This document shows, in pieces, positions 8,985-10,895 of a stretch of DNA of 10,895 bases. The number at the start of each line of letters is the position of its first letter. Within the stretch, counting starts at the first letter, position 1. The position numbers and the translations under genes were made by a program. The DNA is from JBFGWM01 sp041588495 (GTDB lineage Bacteria > Pseudomonadota > Gammaproteobacteria > Pseudomonadales > JBFGWM01): positions 1 through 10,895 of the forward strand of contig JBFGWM010000080.1 of the NCBI GenBank assembly GCA_041588495.1, given 5' to 3'. Below the pieces are notes generated by a model that was given only the letters and a program-made list of their open reading frames with translations, was not told the origin of the DNA and searched no databases.

Positions 8985-10223
8985 ATGGCACTGTACGTTC
9001 AGAAATACGGCGGCACCTCGGTGGGCTCGGTGGAGCGCATCGAGGCTGTGGCGGATCGCATCGCGCGCTGGCACGGTGACGGGCACCAGCTGGTGGTGGT
9101 GGTGTCGGCCATGAGCGGCGAGACCAACCGCCTGCTGGACCTGGCCCGTGCGATGATGCCGCATCCCACGCCGCGCGAACTCGATGTGCTGGTGTCCACC
9201 GGCGAGCAGGTCACCATCGCGCTGCTGGCCATGGCCCTGCACAAGCGTGATATCCCGGCCCGCTCCTACACGGGCGGCCAGGTGCGCATCGTCACCGACA
9301 GCGCCCACAACAAGGCCCGCATCCGCGAGATCGATGACGAGAAGGTGCACTGCGACCTGCGCGAGAACCACGTGGTGGTGGTCGCCGGGTTCCAGGGCAT
9401 CGACGAGGACGGCAATATCACCACCCTCGGTCGTGGTGGTTCCGATACCACCGCCGTGGCCCTGGCCGCGGCCCTGAAGGCCGAGGAATGCCAGATTTAC
9501 ACCGATGTCGACGGCGTCTACACGACCGACCCCCGGGTGGTCGAGAGCGCGCGCCGACTGGAGACCATCACCTTCGAGGAAATGCTGGAAATGGCCAGCC
9601 TCGGCTCCAAGGTGATGCAGATTCGCGCGGTGGAGTTTGCCGGCAAGTACAACGTGCCGGTGCGGGTTCTCTCGAGTTTCGAGGAAGGACCCGGCACCCT
9701 GATCACGACGGAGGATACGACCGCCATGGAACAGCCCTCGATTGCGGGGATCGCCTTCAGCCGGGACGAGGCCAAGCTCACCGTGCTTGGCGTCCCCGAC
9801 CAGCCCGGTATCGCGGCGCGCATCCTGCGCCCGGTGAGTGATGCCAACATCGAAGTCGACATGATCGTGCAGAACGTCGGCAAGGACGATTCAGCGGATT
9901 TCACGTTCACCGTGCACCGCAACGATTATGACAAGGCCCTCGCCATCCTGGAGAAGACCGCGAAGGAACTCGGCGCGCGCGCCGTCGAGTCCGACTCGAA
10001 GATCGCCAAGGTATCGCTGGTGGGCGTCGGCATGCGCTCGCACGCGGGCATCGCCAGCAAGATGTTCGACACGCTCGCCAACGAGTCGATCAACATCCAG
10101 ATGATCTCCACCTCGGAAATCAAGATTTCCGTGGTGATCGCCGAGAAGTACCTGGAACTCGCCGTGCGGTCCCTGCACTCGGCCTTCGAACTGGATCACC
10201 CGGTGGTCAGCGAGATCGACTGA
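8985..10223 (+). CDS. lysC: Aspartate kinase
   Basis: Aspartokinase phosphorylates aspartate with ATP, the first step to lysine, threonine, methionine and diaminopimelate. The product is 412 residues, the length usual for the pseudomonad-type monofunctional enzyme. The kinase domain carries KYGGTSVGS at 7-15, STGEQVTIALLA, GRGGSDTT at 149-156 and TDVDGVYTTDPRV at 173-185. Two ACT domains follow: LTVLGVPDQPGIAARIL from 265 and VSLVGVGMRSHAGIASKMF from 343, ending with STSEIKISVVI; these are the sites of feedback inhibition in the family. ATG 8985 is preferred over the TTG at 8982; GGAAGGA at 8974-8980 is the ribosome binding site, slightly close. It starts 27 bases after the alaS stop, so it is probably cotranscribed with alaS. 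The stop is TGA, with an in-frame TAG three codons later. Confidence 0.97.
   Translation: MALYVQKYGGTSVGSVERIEAVADRIARWHGDGHQLVVVVSAMSGETNRLLDLARAMMPHPTPRELDVLVSTGEQVTIALLAMALHKRDIPARSYTGGQVRIVTDSAHNKARIREIDDEKVHCDLRENHVVVVAGFQGIDEDGNITTLGRGGSDTTAVALAAALKAEECQIYTDVDGVYTTDPRVVESARRLETITFEEMLEMASLGSKVMQIRAVEFAGKYNVPVRVLSSFEEGPGTLITTEDTTAMEQPSIAGIAFSRDEAKLTVLGVPDQPGIAARILRPVSDANIEVDMIVQNVGKDDSADFTFTVHRNDYDKALAILEKTAKELGARAVESDSKIAKVSLVGVGMRSHAGIASKMFDTLANESINIQMISTSEIKISVVIAEKYLELAVRSLHSAFELDHPVVSEID
9726..10223 (+). CDS. Possible internal translation start giving an ACT-only aspartokinase beta subunit
   Basis: ATG 9726-9728 is codon 248 of lysC, in frame, with GGAGG at 9710-9714, eleven bases upstream. 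Translation from it would give a 165-residue protein starting MEQPSIAGIAF and holding both ACT domains without the kinase domain. In Bacillus subtilis and Corynebacterium glutamicum, lysC makes such a beta subunit from an in-frame start near residue 250, forming alpha2beta2 enzymes. Whether the site is used here is inference; the spacing is longer than ideal. Confidence 0.4.
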   Translation: MEQPSIAGIAFSRDEAKLTVLGVPDQPGIAARILRPVSDANIEVDMIVQNVGKDDSADFTFTVHRNDYDKALAILEKTAKELGARAVESDSKIAKVSLVGVGMRSHAGIASKMFDTLANESINIQMISTSEIKISVVIAEKYLELAVRSLHSAFELDHPVVSEID

Positions 10224-10302
10224 AATCAATAGCAAGTTATTGAATTAAAAAATAATATTGGATTTTCTGGCGGGTGGGGCGCGGGCCCCGGGGAATCCCG
10301 CC
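10224..10302 (+). other. AT-rich segment and GC-rich hairpin after lysC
   Basis: After the lysC stop, about 45 bases (10224-10268) are strongly A/T-rich in an otherwise GC-rich window, including a small hairpin TCAATA/TATTGA (10226-10231 with 10238-10243). They are followed by a GC-rich nested hairpin: GGCGGG (10269-10274) with CCCGCC (10297-10302), enclosing GGGGC (10276-10280) with GCCCC (10285-10289). No T-run follows the hairpin, so it is not a textbook intrinsic terminator. The A/T-rich part may belong to a csrA promoter (TAATAT at 10253-10258 has no good -35). Confidence 0.4.
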
Positions 10303-10318
10303 TGCAAAGTTGCGGGTT

Positions 10319-10339
10319 GTGGACAATACTGTTGTCTAC
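10319..10339. repeat. Inverted repeat in the csrA leader
   Basis: GTGGACAA (10319-10326) and TTGTCTAC (10332-10339) form an 8-bp inverted repeat with one G-T pair around a five-base centre, TACTG. It lies 80-100 bases before csrA and could be a protein operator or an RNA hairpin. The minus strand of its left half reads TTGTCCACA (10326-10318), one base from the DnaA-box consensus TTATCCACA; a single match like this may be chance. Confidence 0.4.
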
Positions 10340-10379
10340 CCGCCGTATTTGCCAGTTCGACGGCAAAGCGTGCACGCCC

Positions 10380-10410
10380 ACGGACGGCGCGGAACGAAGA
10401 CTGATAGGGA
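10380..10410 (+). promoter_or_regulatory. Possible CsrA-binding sites in the csrA leader, including the ribosome binding site
   Basis: ACGGA at 10380-10384 and AGGGA at 10406-10410 both fit the A-N-GGA core bound by CsrA. The second overlaps the csrA ribosome binding site (AGGGAGG at 10406-10412, six bases before ATG 10419). Translational self-repression of this kind is known for E. coli csrA; that it occurs here is inference from the motifs and their position. Confidence 0.4.
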
Positions 10411-10418
10411 GGTTGGTA

Positions 10419-10613
10419 ATGCTGATTCTGACTCGCCGTGTCGGTGAGACCCTGGTCATCGGTGACAACGTCACCGTGACTGTCCTCGGCGTGAAGGGCA
10501 ACCAGGTGCGGATCGGCGTCAACGCCCCCCGCGAGGTCGCGGTGCACCGTGAGGAAATCTACCAGCGCATCCAGCAGGAGCGCGAGGGCGGGGAACCGCC
10601 GTCCAAGGACTAG
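10419..10613 (+). CDS. csrA: Carbon storage regulator CsrA/RsmA
   Basis: CsrA is a small dimeric RNA-binding protein that binds GGA motifs in mRNA leaders and represses or stabilises transcripts for carbon metabolism, motility, biofilm and secretion. The product is 64 residues (E. coli 61). It begins MLILTRRVGETLVIGD, with the beta-1 Arg residues at 6-7, continues with VTVTVLGVKGNQVRIGVNAP, and has the RNA-contact segment REVAVHREEIYQRIQ, with Arg at about residue 44; all key residues are present. The C-terminal tail (EREGGEPPSKD) is variable as usual. ATG 10419 has AGGGAGG upstream. The setting between lysC and tRNA-Ser(GCU) is the conserved gammaproteobacterial order. The stop is TAG. Confidence 0.97.
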   Translation: MLILTRRVGETLVIGDNVTVTVLGVKGNQVRIGVNAPREVAVHREEIYQRIQQEREGGEPPSKD

Positions 10614-10688
10614 ACCGACTTTTCCGTCCACCCTCTGACCACGCACCGATTCCGCACGATCCTCTGGGATTCCCCCACCCTCATTTGA

Positions 10689-10694
10689 TATGAT
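10689..10694 (+). promoter_or_regulatory. Possible -10 of a tRNA-Ser promoter
   Basis: TATGAT at 10689-10694 is followed by a G/C-rich stretch (CGCGC at 10696-10700) resembling the discriminator of stringently controlled stable-RNA promoters. The -35 region is poor. Transcription would start near 10701, about 100 bases before the mature tRNA, in the 189-base gap after csrA. Confidence 0.35.
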
Positions 10695-10708
10695 TCGCGC
10701 TCCGGTCA

Positions 10709-10736
10709 GCCGGCACCCCGTGCCGTTCCTGCCGGC
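10709..10736 (+). other. Alternative hairpins in the tRNA-Ser leader
   Basis: GCCGGCA (10709-10715) can pair with TGCCGGC (10730-10736), or GGCAC (10712-10716) with GTGCC (10720-10724). These are mutually exclusive folds in the untranslated stretch between csrA and the tRNA. No T-run follows. It could be a processing signal, a 3' hairpin of csrA mRNA, or chance. Confidence 0.3.
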
Positions 10737-10802
10737 AAGGACAGATACCCGCATCGGGCAGGGACGAAACCGATACCGTTCCCCCATTTGCGACCCGTTC
10801 CC

Positions 10803-10894
10803 GGAGAGGTGGCCGAGTGGCTGAAGGCGCGCCCCTGCTAAGGGCGTATGGGCTTTAACTCCCATCGAGGGTTCGAATCCCTCCCTCTCCGCCA
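10803..10894 (+). tRNA. tRNA-Ser (anticodon GCU), reads AGC/AGU
   Basis: A full cloverleaf of 92 bases. The acceptor stem GGAGAGG (10803-10809) pairs with CCTCTCC (10884-10890); the anticodon stem CGCCC (10830-10834) pairs with GGGCG (10842-10846) around the loop CTGCTAA with anticodon GCT at 10837-10839. There is a long variable arm (TATGGG ... TCCCAT), as expected for serine, and a T stem GAGGG/CCCTC around TTCGAAT. The discriminator is G10891 and CCA is encoded at 10892-10894. The anticodon GCU and the stem lengths make it an ordinary serine tRNA, not tRNA-Sec (which would carry UCA and a longer acceptor arm). Confidence 0.98.
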
Positions 10895-10895
10895 G

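Noticed and set aside
10803..10894. tRNA-Sec (selC) as support for the alaS selenocysteine idea
   Set aside because: The long variable arm invites the thought, but the anticodon is GCU and the stem lengths are those of an ordinary tRNA-Ser.

Overview
This is a GC-rich chromosomal window that reads as a gammaproteobacterium. The evidence is two conserved gene neighbourhoods: purM / DUF2066 / AI-2E permease / hda on the left, and alaS - lysC - csrA - tRNA-Ser(GCU) on the right. PurM, Hda, AlaS, LysC and CsrA all resemble gammaproteobacterial forms. The order or genus cannot be fixed from the sequence alone. There is no insertion sequence, prophage, CRISPR array or obviously foreign segment; the genes are mostly housekeeping.

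Left part (1-5300): the 5' 344 codons of purM (purine synthesis) run leftward out of the window. Diverging from it is a rightward group: an exported DUF2066 protein of unknown role, an AI-2E/PerM-type multi-pass permease, and hda, which couples the sliding clamp to DnaA-ATP hydrolysis. The permease stop and the hda GTG start overlap by 4 bases. Converging on hda, with a 23-base 3' overlap, is a leftward GNAT/FemAB-like acyltransferase gene. Middle (5300-6208): a short divergent promoter region, then a small serine alpha/beta hydrolase resembling the DUF726 family.

Right part (6209-10895): alaS, lysC, csrA and tRNA-Ser(GCU), all rightward. The striking point is in alaS. The full-length reading frame (866 codons, residues matching the family to both ends) is interrupted by one in-frame TGA at codon 656. 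This is exactly the position of the conserved zinc-binding cysteine of the editing domain (the C of C-G-G-T-H; Cys666 in E. coli). No base is inserted or deleted, the 209 sense codons after it are intact, and the seven cysteines elsewhere in the gene are all TGC. TGA is an ordinary stop for the permease, acyltransferase and lysC genes, so it is not reassigned genome-wide. The two live explanations are (a) a selenocysteine-containing alanyl-tRNA synthetase and (b) a single-base sequencing/assembly error or recent nonsense mutation. A small hairpin 12-28 bases downstream has the rough geometry of a bacterial SECIS element, but it lacks a bulged U and GC-rich DNA folds easily. No selenium genes are in the window.

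Secondary points: a palindrome at the predicted alaS transcription start, comparable in place to the operator through which E. coli AlaRS represses its own gene; an in-frame internal start in lysC with a GGAGG ribosome binding site that could make a separate ACT-only regulatory subunit; and GGA motifs in the csrA leader compatible with CsrA autoregulation.
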